Shown: one piece after another, positions 48,949 to 56,672 of the stretch
Layout: each line of letters starts with the position of its first letter
How positions within the stretch are numbered: the first letter of the stretch is position 1
Origin: Prochlorococcus sp. AG-363-P01
Lineage (GTDB): Bacteria; Cyanobacteriota; Cyanobacteriia; PCC-6307; Cyanobiaceae
Direction: 5' to 3'
Assembly: GCA_003278225.1 (NCBI GenBank)
Contig: QCGC01000001.1
Location: 124,001-188,000 of the forward strand
Length of the DNA: 64,000 bases
Program-made: the position numbers and the translations under genes
Notes under the pieces: generated by a model
Told to the model about the DNA's origin: nothing
The model's input: only the letters and a program-made list of their open reading frames with translations
Database searches by the model: none

Positions 48949-49146
48949 ATGAGAATGAATCTCAGTTGCGTTTGCATTAATAAGCTAAAAAGTTTGCTTT
49001 ATGGTCTAGGTTTATTTAAAGAAATTAAGGCTAAAGGTCATAAAAAAATAAAAGAAAAGAAACGAAAAAAGAAACGAAAAAAGAAATGTAAGAAGAGTAA
49101 ATGTAAAAAATGGAAGGGTGGGCAATGTATATGCAGAAAAAAATAA
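48949..49146 (+). CDS. Lysine- and cysteine-rich microprotein
   Basis: The 65-residue frame has an N-terminal amphipathic part (MRMNLSCVCINKLKSLLYGL) and a C-terminal half that is almost all Lys/Arg (EKKRKKKRKKKCKKSKCKKW) with Cys 47, 52, 60 and 62 and two N-terminal Cys at 7 and 9. It could bind nucleic acid or metal. The A-rich DNA makes a chance frame possible, but six cysteines paired as CxC or C-x4-C argue for a real product. It sits between ferritin 2 and the iron ABC ATPase. Confidence 0.45.
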   Translation: MRMNLSCVCINKLKSLLYGLGLFKEIKAKGHKKIKEKKRKKKRKKKCKKSKCKKWKGGQCICRKK

Positions 49147-49155
49147 ATTACAAGA

Positions 49156-50220
49156 TTAGTTTGTCAAAGAACAGTCTATGCCTCCAGGAAATAAAATTCC
49201 GTGTTTATTGTCTCTAAAGGTTAGATCACATTTATCACCTGGCTTAAAAGGATTATCCAATGGATGAGAAACCCTTAACTTGTGAGGGCCCAACTGAATT
49301 CTTAACAACCAATGATTTCCATGAAACTCTACACCCATAATAGTTGATTCTCCCTCTAAGTTTTTAGAAACTTGTAAGCAATGATTATCTAAAATTAACT
49401 CATGTGAAAAAGAGTATTTAATATCAGTGGGATTTATTAGAGTCCCTAAAGGCGTTAGTATGTCCCCACCTGAAATTTTTATTGGGAGACAGTTTCTCTG
49501 CAATACGAATCTGGCAACAAATGAAGTAGCGGGTTTATAAACTAATTCACAAGGGCTTGCACATTGATGAAGTTGTCCCTCACACATTACAGCTACCCGA
49601 TCACAAATCGCTAAAGCTTCTTCTGGATCATGAGTTACTAAGATTGCACTCGCTGAACAAGTCTTAAGAACATTTGCAAGTTCACTTCTCAATTTAAGTC
49701 GTACATCTACATCTAAATTAGAAAAAGGCTCATCTAGAACAACTATTGAATTTCCAGGTGCTAAAGATCTAACAAGTGCTAACCGTTGTCTTTGCCCCCC
49801 CGAGAGTTCATGAGGATAACGACATCTCAAATCTGAAAGGCCAAGTAACTCAAGCAACCACTCAACCCTACTTTTATCTTCTCCTCGTCTCAAACCAAAG
49901 CATGCGTTACACCATGCGTTTAAATGAGGAAAAAGGGCATAATCTTGAAAGACCATGCCAACTCCACGCCTTTCTGGTGGCATTAAATATTTAGAAGTAG
50001 CGACTACATGATTATTTATGATGATCCTTCCTGAAAGTGGCTTTTCAAATCCAGCTATTAACCGAAGTAAAGTTGTCTTTCCACATCCAGATGGTCCTAG
50101 TAATCCAATAAGTTCACCATTCCCCATTCTTAAATTAATTTGATCTAATGTTAATTCCTTACAGGATGAACTTCTATAGCGATAGGAAAGATCTTCAATT
50201 TTTAAACTTAGATTATCCAA
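49156..50220 (-). CDS. Ferric iron ABC transporter ATP-binding protein (FbpC/FutC type)
   Basis: The 354-residue ATPase has Walker A GPSGCGKTT (42-50), the Q loop FQDYALFPH, signature ELSGGQRQRLALVRSL (138-153), Walker B VVLDEPFSNLD and the switch VTHDPEEAL, then a C-terminal TOBE domain. This composition fits the Fe3+/sulfate/polyamine family, FbpC/FutC most closely. No permease or binding protein gene is adjacent, so its partners are elsewhere. Iron as substrate is inferred from the neighbours. The stop of the CRP-family gene is 8 bases upstream on the same strand, so the two may be co-transcribed. Confidence 0.85.
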   Translation of the reverse strand: MDNLSLKIEDLSYRYRSSSCKELTLDQINLRMGNGELIGLLGPSGCGKTTLLRLIAGFEKPLSGRIIINNHVVATSKYLMPPERRGVGMVFQDYALFPHLNAWCNACFGLRRGEDKSRVEWLLELLGLSDLRCRYPHELSGGQRQRLALVRSLAPGNSIVVLDEPFSNLDVDVRLKLRSELANVLKTCSASAILVTHDPEEALAICDRVAVMCEGQLHQCASPCELVYKPATSFVARFVLQRNCLPIKISGGDILTPLGTLINPTDIKYSFSHELILDNHCLQVSKNLEGESTIMGVEFHGNHWLLRIQLGPHKLRVSHPLDNPFKPGDKCDLTFRDNKHGILFPGGIDCSLTN

Positions 50221-50228
50221 TATTTTAT

Positions 50229-50912
50229 TTAGTTCTTATCTATAAAGGTTTTTGAAAGAATATACTTAGTCTCTAATTCATGGGAGATAAGATAATTATT
50301 TTTACGTAGTTTAGATAGCAGCCTTGTAACTGTTGACCGTGTGCTTCCAATTAATTCAGCTATTAATGAATGAGCCATAGAAAAGGGAATAACATACCTA
50401 TCTTGATCGAGTTCGCCAAAATATCGCACTAACAAACAAAATAAGGCATATAACCTAGAATCAGCTCCTACCGGATGACGAATAATGTGTAGCTCTAGCA
50501 ACCATTGCATCATACAGTCATCTAAAACATTGCAATCTTCGATATAAGAAATTTCAAGCAGGCAATCTGTCATTCCCTCTAAAAGTAGAGAAGTAACTTG
50601 AGGCATTCGAAAGCATTGGCTTTGTTTGCTTCCAACGAAGCCAAGCGTCATTTCCTCATATTTACTGCCCAATGATCCATATATACGAGCTATTCCGCTG
50701 TCAAACGACAACTTTATACAACGTAGGCTTGAGGAAGGTTCTGAAATCAATGCCGTCTGACCTTCCTTTAGCTGTAAGGTTCTAGTAAGTTCCAGGTTTC
50801 TTGTTTGAAGTGTAGGTCTTTTAATATTTTGAACTAGCAAAACGTTTCTGTACCTCCTATATGTATAAGAGGCTTTAACACTTGGAATAAAATTACATGA
50901 AATATCTTTCAT
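50229..50912 (-). CDS. CRP/FNR-family transcription regulator 2
   Basis: The 227-residue protein has a C-terminal helix-turn-helix (FSMAHSLIAELIGSTRSTVTRLLSKL) very like that of the other regulator (LIAELIGSTR versus RIGELIGSTR), and a sensor domain with no evident cyclic-AMP-binding residues. Its sensor lacks the dense cysteine pattern of the first. It leads the gene pair with the iron ATPase and is preceded by an inverted repeat (50950-50980). The two regulators may share or compete for sites. Confidence 0.83.
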   Translation of the reverse strand: MKDISCNFIPSVKASYTYRRYRNVLLVQNIKRPTLQTRNLELTRTLQLKEGQTALISEPSSSLRCIKLSFDSGIARIYGSLGSKYEEMTLGFVGSKQSQCFRMPQVTSLLLEGMTDCLLEISYIEDCNVLDDCMMQWLLELHIIRHPVGADSRLYALFCLLVRYFGELDQDRYVIPFSMAHSLIAELIGSTRSTVTRLLSKLRKNNYLISHELETKYILSKTFIDKN

Positions 50913-51052
50913 CTGTAATCAGTTGGAGGGGAAGGGGTTCGGGAGAAAAAAAAATCTCAAAGTGCACTAAACCGAGATTTAAGTATCAAATGTTATAGCT
51001 ATTTATGTATATTATCTTAGCCGTAGGAGCAATTTGGCATGTAGTTCTGTGC

Positions 51053-51102
51053 TCTATCTCACACTCTTATGTGATGGATGATACACAAGAGTGTGAGATA
51101 GA
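51053..51102. repeat. 16-bp perfect inverted repeat upstream of nth
   Basis: Bases 51053-51068 are exactly complementary to 51087-51102 with an 18-base loop. The sequence is GC-richer than the surroundings (CTCACACTCTT arm). No U-tract follows in either direction, so it is not a simple terminator. It lies between the CRP-family gene and nth, inside the leader of nth. Confidence 0.85.
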
Positions 51103-51113
51103 TTTTATTGTAA

Positions 51114-51800
51114 ATGAAAATAATAGATTGTGTTATGACAAAAAGAGTCGGAATCGAAGAAAGAATAAAAATAATTATTCAAGAATTAGAAAGACTCTAT
51201 CCAGATCCTCCTATACCATTAGATCATATAAATAATTTTACTTTACTGGTTGCTGTAGTCCTAAGTGCACAATCTACAGACAAGAAAGTAAATGAAGTGA
51301 CAAAAGCTTTATTCAAAAAAGCCTCAGATCCTCTAGCTATGTACAATTTAGATGAAAAGAATATTCATTACTTCATAAAACAACTTGGAATTTCAAAGCA
51401 GAAAGCCAAATATATTCATCAATTATCTGAGAAGATTCACAAGCAATACAAAAATGAAGTGCCAAGTAATTTTAAAGATTTAGAGTCCCTCCCAGGGGTA
51501 GGTCACAAAACTGCAAGTGTTGTAATGGCACAAGCATTTGGAACACCCACATTTCCAGTTGATACACATATTCATAGGCTGGCTCAAAGGTGGGTTCTAA
51601 CTAGTGGTATAAATGTTGTGCAAACTGAAGCTGATCTAAAAAGACTATTCCCAAAAACTAAATGGAACAAGATTCATATACAAATGATCTTGTATGGACG
51701 AGAATATTGCACTGCTAGAGGGTGTGACGGTAGACAATGCCTCTTATGCAAAAGGCTCTTTCCAAATAGAAGCAAACCTGTGATATATAAAAAAGCTTGA
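51114..51800 (+). CDS. nth: Endonuclease III
   Basis: Nth is a DNA glycosylase/AP lyase for oxidised pyrimidines. The helix-hairpin-helix LPGVGHKTASVVMAQAFG with catalytic Asp in FPVDTHIHRLAQRW is typical. The C-terminal Fe-S cluster region has four Cys (YCTARGCDGRQCLLCKRLFP) with non-enteric spacing of the kind seen in other cyanobacteria. Two starts are possible, 51114 and 51135 (MTKRVGIEERI). A 16-bp inverted repeat lies in the leader. Confidence 0.93.
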   Translation: MKIIDCVMTKRVGIEERIKIIIQELERLYPDPPIPLDHINNFTLLVAVVLSAQSTDKKVNEVTKALFKKASDPLAMYNLDEKNIHYFIKQLGISKQKAKYIHQLSEKIHKQYKNEVPSNFKDLESLPGVGHKTASVVMAQAFGTPTFPVDTHIHRLAQRWVLTSGINVVQTEADLKRLFPKTKWNKIHIQMILYGREYCTARGCDGRQCLLCKRLFPNRSKPVIYKKA

Positions 51801-51896
51801 TATTCCTTGATTCAAAGTTGTTTGTATTAAAGCTGAGCTAAGTAAAGATGAGTATTAATTACGAGAGTCAAAGGTTCAATATATGTTATCAAGAAA

Positions 51897-52148
51897 TTGT
51901 TTACAGTTAAATTTGTGATCATCATTCGCACAGCAACATCTAAATGGGTAAATGGAGAAGAAGCTAGTCATAAACTTGGTTTTAGTGAAAACAGCCTAAA
52001 TTGCTGGCGAAATTGTGGGTATTTAAAATCTGGAAAACATTGGCGTGAAGATAACCATTGCGACGACAAAAAGATTCTTTACAATATTGATCAATGCACA
52101 AAAGAAATGAATGAATGGTGGGGAAGAGACGCCATCAGTGGTCCATAA
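51897..52148 (+). CDS. Small helix-turn-helix-like protein
   Basis: The 83-residue protein contains NGEEASHKLGFSENSLNCWR followed by NCGYLKSGKHWR, the pattern of MerR/excisionase-type winged helices seen in phage and mobile-element regulators. It starts at TTG 51897 (GTG at 51915 is an alternative). No phage gene is adjacent. Similar small proteins occur widely in picocyanobacteria, so it may be a resident regulator. Confidence 0.55.
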   Translation: MFTVKFVIIIRTATSKWVNGEEASHKLGFSENSLNCWRNCGYLKSGKHWREDNHCDDKKILYNIDQCTKEMNEWWGRDAISGP

Positions 52149-52233
52149 GTTCATTAATTACAGTTATCAAAGTAATCAACATTCCTAAATAATCTTAGCT
52201 AGAAACCCATATAGGAAGATTCAACCTAACCAC

Positions 52234-52914
52234 ATGAAAATTGCCATTAGCGGGGCATCGGGTAAAACAGGATATCGAATAGCTGAAGAAGCACTAAAAG
52301 TCGGACTAGATATCCGATTACTAGTACGCACGAATTCTCAAATTCCTGATAACTTAAGCAACTTAGAGAAAGCTATAATTTCTCTAACGGATAAGACTTC
52401 ACTGGACAAAGGGATTGAAGGATGTGATGCACTTATAATTGCTACAGGGGCTAAGCCCTCAATTGATCTAACAGGACCAGCCAGAGTTGATGCCTTTGGC
52501 GTTCAAAACCAAGTTGAAAGTGCAAAGAGAGTAGGTGCCAAACGTTTGATTTTGGTAAGTTCGTTATGTGCAGGAAGGTGGTTTCATCCATTAAACCTTT
52601 TTGGCCTAATTCTTGTCTGGAAAAGGATTGGTGAAAAGCATCTGGAGACCAGCAATCTAGATTGGACTGTCATTAGACCAGGTGGACTTAATGAAAGGGA
52701 AGATGATCTAGCAAATGAAGCTGTTCTTTTTACAGGTCCAGATATTCAAGAAGAAGCTTATATACCACGAAGACTTTTAGCTAAGTGTTGCATTGAAGCA
52801 CTAAATACACCAAGTTCAATTGGAAAGATTCTAGAAATAACAAGTAACACAGAAAACAGCACGCTAACAATGAAAGAAGCTATAAAAAGACTTACAGTAA
52901 AAGAAGCAAATTAG
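52234..52914 (+). CDS. NAD(P)-binding atypical SDR (NmrA/Ycf39-like)
   Basis: The 226-residue protein has an NAD(P) motif KIAISGASGKTGYRIAEEAL, LVSSLCAGRWFHPLNLFG, and NLDWTVIRPGGLNE, typical of NmrA-like/atypical SDR proteins of cyanobacteria and plastids. Such proteins help chlorophyll or photosystem assembly (Ycf39) or act as stress reductases. The YxxxK pair of classical SDRs is absent. Substrate unknown. The 62-residue gene follows after 18 bases. Confidence 0.85.
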   Translation: MKIAISGASGKTGYRIAEEALKVGLDIRLLVRTNSQIPDNLSNLEKAIISLTDKTSLDKGIEGCDALIIATGAKPSIDLTGPARVDAFGVQNQVESAKRVGAKRLILVSSLCAGRWFHPLNLFGLILVWKRIGEKHLETSNLDWTVIRPGGLNEREDDLANEAVLFTGPDIQEEAYIPRRLLAKCCIEALNTPSSIGKILEITSNTENSTLTMKEAIKRLTVKEAN

Positions 52915-52932
52915 TAGGAGTTAGTAAGACTA

Positions 52933-53121
52933 ATGGACACCAATGCCAAAATTGATGCTTTGCAGCTAATGCTTACCGATTTACGTACTCGTAATGAACC
53001 TATAAGGCACAAGGCCGCTTTTAGAGGATGTCAACCTGAATTCCAAAAACTTGTAACCAAACTAATAGAACAATTGGAATCAGATCTTCTCATAGAAAAG
53101 AGACGTTTACGTGAAAAATAA
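52933..53121 (+). CDS. Conserved small hypothetical protein (62 residues)
   Basis: The product is soluble, basic and probably helical (QPEFQKLVTKLIEQLESDLL). It follows the SDR gene by 18 bases and probably shares its transcript. No family is named with confidence, though the compact composition looks conserved. Confidence 0.5.
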   Translation: MDTNAKIDALQLMLTDLRTRNEPIRHKAAFRGCQPEFQKLVTKLIEQLESDLLIEKRRLREK

Positions 53122-53190
53122 ATATATTTCCATTCCTATCAGTTAAGAGTTTTTAGATATCTTAAATAAATGAATGGGGCCTTCTTAAAG

Positions 53191-54081
53191 TTAGCCAAGT
53201 TCTAAGCAGGCCAAACCGTAAACATCATTCATACTTATAGGTGGTTGATTGCCGCGATACATACGAATAGTTTGAGATATATTTGAGAAGCCTAGCTTTT
53301 GTAAAAGTTTATTTGCTAAAGGGTTAAGTCCTGGGCTGTCAATCAAAACAACACCATTATGCCTTTTCAATAAAAGTTGAATCAATGATTCAGCTAATTG
53401 AGGGGTATCAGCAAGAAGTGGCCCTATCCTCCAACCTTCTCCATGAGGTAAAAGGCAAGGTCGAATTCGTCCAAAACCATGACATGATCCCTGCGAATCA
53501 ACTAGAGCCAAAACAGTTCCAGCTGGATGATTTAACCAATCAGATAAAAAGTGTGGTCTAGGACTTGGCTCTCTTTTTGCATCATATGACTGCACAGCTA
53601 TTGCTGGTATCTGATTGTCTTGAAGAACCATTAGCGAAGAAATCTCAATGTCAGATGATTCAAAATTATTATCTATTGGTCGATCCCCTTCCCACTGCCA
53701 TCGAGTAGTTAAAGAAGATTTCTTAAATCCCCAAGTTGAGTAATCATCAACTCGATCGAGAGCTGCTTCTAGTCCGATACAAGGAAGATTAGATAAATGC
53801 TCAAAGGCATGGTTCCAAAGCTTGATCCCATAGCCTTTCCCCCTTTGAATCTTCTCGACAATAAATAAACCAACAAAACCATACAATGAATTGTATCTGA
53901 CACCAGCAATACACCCTATGGGTTTATCTCCAATAGTTCCTACCCAAAGCCCCTGTCTGTCTGTGTGTTGATAAATACCTACATCTCCAGCACCCGGAGC
54001 AAACCCTTCAATCCTTGACCAATTAGTGACAAGAGGTATATCTCTTTTTTCCAAAGGCCTAATAATCAACGGGGGGTCCAA
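53191..54081 (-). CDS. GNAT-family N-acetyltransferase, likely two-domain
   Basis: The 296-residue protein starts with a GNAT domain (IGCIAGVRYNSLYGFVGLFI, RGKGYGIKLWNHAF, the acetyl-CoA pyrophosphate loop) and continues with a second related domain (SHGFGRIRPCL-like beta strand, LLKRHNGVVLID). Double-GNAT proteins acetylate small molecules or proteins. Substrate is unknown. It stands alone on the minus strand. Confidence 0.82.
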   Translation of the reverse strand: MDPPLIIRPLEKRDIPLVTNWSRIEGFAPGAGDVGIYQHTDRQGLWVGTIGDKPIGCIAGVRYNSLYGFVGLFIVEKIQRGKGYGIKLWNHAFEHLSNLPCIGLEAALDRVDDYSTWGFKKSSLTTRWQWEGDRPIDNNFESSDIEISSLMVLQDNQIPAIAVQSYDAKREPSPRPHFLSDWLNHPAGTVLALVDSQGSCHGFGRIRPCLLPHGEGWRIGPLLADTPQLAESLIQLLLKRHNGVVLIDSPGLNPLANKLLQKLGFSNISQTIRMYRGNQPPISMNDVYGLACLELG

Positions 54082-54302
54082 TCGAAAGTAGTGATTTGTA
54101 TAAGCTTAAATCAAGCAGATATAAAACAACTTAAATGTAGTATTTAATTTTCAAAATATCTTGAAAAGCGAATTTAATTGTTATTAATACAAAGTAGGGT
54201 TACATATTATTGGTAAAATTGTTTACTAATGCTAGGAAGCATTCACGAAATGATAGAGAAATTAAATTATACCCTTCTTTATCAAAAGTTGATATCATTT
54301 TC

Positions 54303-54557
54303 TCAGTTATTAGTTTTCTCTTGGTGTTCATAATCATTCAGCTGATTTATATATGTGAGTGGAGCAACATATAGAAATAAAAACCACCATAAAACAACGA
54401 AAATTGAAAGGATTAAATTTAGAATAATTATTTTTATTAATACAAAACCGAGTATAGTTATCAATATTCCTGTGAATATAACACTCCAAGGCTGACACCA
54501 AAGAGGTTTTTGATCCCAGAATTGATTAGCAAATATATTGATTTTGTGTTTGCTCAT
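54303..54557 (-). CDS. DUF6737 family small membrane protein
   Basis: The 84-residue protein has a conserved FWDQKPLWCQPWSVIFTGI motif and two membrane helices, matching the small cyanobacterial/plastid DUF6737 family. Its start overlaps the upstream gene's stop region by 4 bases, so it is coupled to the DUF296-glutaredoxin gene. Function unknown. Confidence 0.72.
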   Translation of the reverse strand: MSKHKINIFANQFWDQKPLWCQPWSVIFTGILITILGFVLIKIIILNLILSIFVVLWWFLFLYVAPLTYINQLNDYEHQEKTNN

Positions 54558-55171
54558 CTTAATTCTTCCAATTTACCAGATGCATCTAAGTCCCTCAAAG
54601 ATTCAAAGCCACCTATAAATTTCCCATCCACAAAAATTTGTGGGAAGGTGGTTACCCCACTCCTTTTCCTTGATAATAAGAAATCATCGTCATTATCTAC
54701 TATTTTTACCTTGTGAGGAATATCAAGAGCAGTGAGTCGACGCAAGGTTCTAGACGACCAAGGACATCCTGGCATAACTGCTACTTCTAATCGTGGAATT
54801 ACATTGTTTTCGGTATTTCCAGTGCTGTCAGCCTTAGGCTCATTGTAATCAAGTAAACCCAGAAGAAGATCTGCCCCTTTAAGCACATATGTCCCAAGTT
54901 CAAGATGACCACCCCATACTTGACATTCACCGTCAGAGAGACTCAAATGCAAGTGAACGCTCTCTGGAGAAAAAGTTCCATTAAGAGTGATAATTTCAAG
55001 ATTGCCCTCCATGACAGTGGGGTTAGGTCGACCAGGACATTGGAAACAAGCTCTAGAAAGATTACCCACCACCCCAAGGACAAACCCAGTATGACCTTCT
55101 AGTTTTGCAGAATTCTCAATACTTAATCGCAAGTCACTTCCTGGAGCAAGTTTTAAAGGAAAAGATTGCAT
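54554..55171 (-). CDS. Fusion of DUF296 (PPC) domain and glutaredoxin
   Basis: The 205-residue protein joins two domains. Residues ~10-108 form a PPC/DUF296 domain with the His set HLHLSLSDGECQVWGGHL (His 73, 75 and 89). Residues ~128-205 form a glutaredoxin: active site MPGCPWSS (CPWS, monothiol, 136-139), cis-Pro TTFPQIF and glutathione-binding GGFESLRDLD. PPC proteins bind DNA or small ligands; glutaredoxin uses glutathione. Combination suggests a redox- or metal-controlled PPC protein. It overlaps the DUF6737 gene by 4 bases. Confidence 0.83.
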   Translation of the reverse strand: MQSFPLKLAPGSDLRLSIENSAKLEGHTGFVLGVVGNLSRACFQCPGRPNPTVMEGNLEIITLNGTFSPESVHLHLSLSDGECQVWGGHLELGTYVLKGADLLLGLLDYNEPKADSTGNTENNVIPRLEVAVMPGCPWSSRTLRRLTALDIPHKVKIVDNDDDFLLSRKRSGVTTFPQIFVDGKFIGGFESLRDLDASGKLEELR

Positions 55172-55317
55172 ACAAAGATTTCCTGGGTTTAGAATTTATA
55201 AAAATATTTTATCAATCAAAGACAGAAGTAAAGCATTATAAAAAAAACTGATTGTACTCATTGTTTCTGCTAATCCAAAATCCGTGTTATCTTTTTTGAC
55301 CCTAAAAGAATATTAAA

Positions 55318-55863
55318 ATGTATCTAAAAAGCCTCAAAGGATGCAAGCTTAAGATTGGTAGATACCCTCAATTTGATTACAACGCAGAGGGAGGAGGGGG
55401 TAAAGGTATTTTTGCATCAAGTAAAAAGCAAACAAAAAGGCATATTTTCTTTGACCCAAAAGACTTCAATATTCCATCGATAAATTGGATGACTACAAAG
55501 ATATTAGGATTTCCGTTACCTCCTGGCATAGTTATAGACATTAAAACAGAAAGATTAGAAGGCTATATAGATTATAAAGAAATGGATATCTCTCTTGAAT
55601 TTGAAGCGAAATTTAAATTCTCAATAGGTTCTATCATCTATGCACCTGACCTTATTGTTAAGACATTGCTTAAGAATAAAGCATTGAATGCTATAAATAA
55701 TATTCAACCTTCTAAATCTATTGATGATCATAGAGTAATAGTCTTGAAAGGTATTGCAAATGTACCTCCTACGGGTAATCGTTTATTTGATAATTTTTTA
55801 TCTTTACCAAATAAGGCTGAGGCAATTCTTAATTGTACAATAAATGGACTTACAGATTACTAA
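55318..55863 (+). CDS. Conserved cyanobacterial hypothetical protein (181 residues)
   Basis: The product is soluble and beta-rich, with FDYNAEGGGGKGIFASSKKQ near the N-terminus and a later PPGIVIDIKTERLEGYID. The glycine-rich stretch and the overall pattern suggest a lipid-binding or barrel-like fold, but no family was recognised. It is transcribed alone. Confidence 0.65.
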   Translation: MYLKSLKGCKLKIGRYPQFDYNAEGGGGKGIFASSKKQTKRHIFFDPKDFNIPSINWMTTKILGFPLPPGIVIDIKTERLEGYIDYKEMDISLEFEAKFKFSIGSIIYAPDLIVKTLLKNKALNAINNIQPSKSIDDHRVIVLKGIANVPPTGNRLFDNFLSLPNKAEAILNCTINGLTDY

Positions 55864-55885
55864 GTAAATCTAGATATATATTTTA

Positions 55886-55999
55886 TTAGTTATAGTTAAT
55901 AAGGAGATTAATTGAATTATTAGCTTTGTTCGATTTTGCGTGCAATGTATGCCATTAGGATAAGGGATCCGACCAAAACAAGAAGAAGAAAAGTCGTCA
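55886..55999 (-). CDS. Single-helix small membrane protein (37 residues)
   Basis: A short minus-strand frame reads MTTFLLLVLVGSLILMAYIA then RKIEQS and a polar tail, one membrane helix with a basic cytoplasmic flank. It lies in the gap between the 181-residue gene and the CDP-alcohol phosphatidyltransferase. It could be a minor photosynthetic subunit, but matches none I recognise. Confidence 0.4.
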
Positions 56000-56159
56000 T
56001 AATGAAATTATAAAAAATATTAATTATATTCGCACTAGTCAAACAAAAATGCAATAAGATAAAAATATATTACTTTGAAATCAAATCATCGCTAACGTCA
56101 CACTAGGAGAAACAAATTACCTAGGAACAAACAAAAGGTTATCGAACTATGCAAACGCA

Positions 56160-56672
56160 TTGACATTATTTCGCATTGTTATCGGCTTGCCGGTAATTAT
56201 TGCCCTTGGAAGCAAAAACCTTTACGTGGCGTGGATTTTAATCCTATTAGGTGGTTTTAGCGACATAGCCGATGGTGTCTTAGCCCGAAGAGCTGGTAAG
56301 ACTAGTGACTGGGGAGCCAGACTAGATCCATTAGCAGACAAAATTCTTCTTTTAGCTCCATTATTATGGCTGGCAAAAGAATCTATTTTACCAATCTGGT
56401 CTATATGGGTACTAATAACAAGAGAATTGATAATTTCTCTATGGCGTTCATATCAAGATAAAGGTGGTCCTGCTTCTTTAGCTGGAAAAACTAAAACAAT
56501 TCTTCAATTCATAAGCATTTTACTAATGATCTGGCCTAATGAATTGGGAGGCGAAGAATTTGCTAAGTTTCTACAAATCTTAGGATGTTATTTGTTTTGG
56601 GTTTCTTTAATTATTGCATTACTATCTGCCTTCAAATATCTTAAGATCCAATCAAAGTTTGATCTAAACTAA
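56160..56672 (+). CDS. CDP-alcohol phosphatidyltransferase (PgsA-type)
   Basis: The membrane enzyme transfers the phosphatidyl group from CDP-diacylglycerol to an alcohol, probably glycerol 3-phosphate, for phosphatidylglycerol, the only phospholipid of cyanobacterial thylakoids. The signature DIADGVLARR plus GARLDPLADK is complete. The TTG at 56160 cuts into the conserved NALTLFRI start, and the codons upstream to TGA at 56076 hold no ATG, GTG or TTG. The true start is therefore uncertain. Its 3' end overlaps the opposing epimerase by 32 bases. Confidence 0.83.
   Translation: MTLFRIVIGLPVIIALGSKNLYVAWILILLGGFSDIADGVLARRAGKTSDWGARLDPLADKILLLAPLLWLAKESILPIWSIWVLITRELIISLWRSYQDKGGPASLAGKTKTILQFISILLMIWPNELGGEEFAKFLQILGCYLFWVSLIIALLSAFKYLKIQSKFDLN

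Noticed and set aside
51005-51235. 76-codon frame MYIILAVGAIW... upstream of nth
   Set aside because: It overlaps nth in another frame and is built over the inverted repeat; the hydrophobic start is short and the rest is lysine/asparagine noise.
54229-54333. 34-codon frame MLGSIHEMIEKLNYTL on the plus strand
   Set aside because: It ends antisense to the DUF6737 gene and has no convincing start context.
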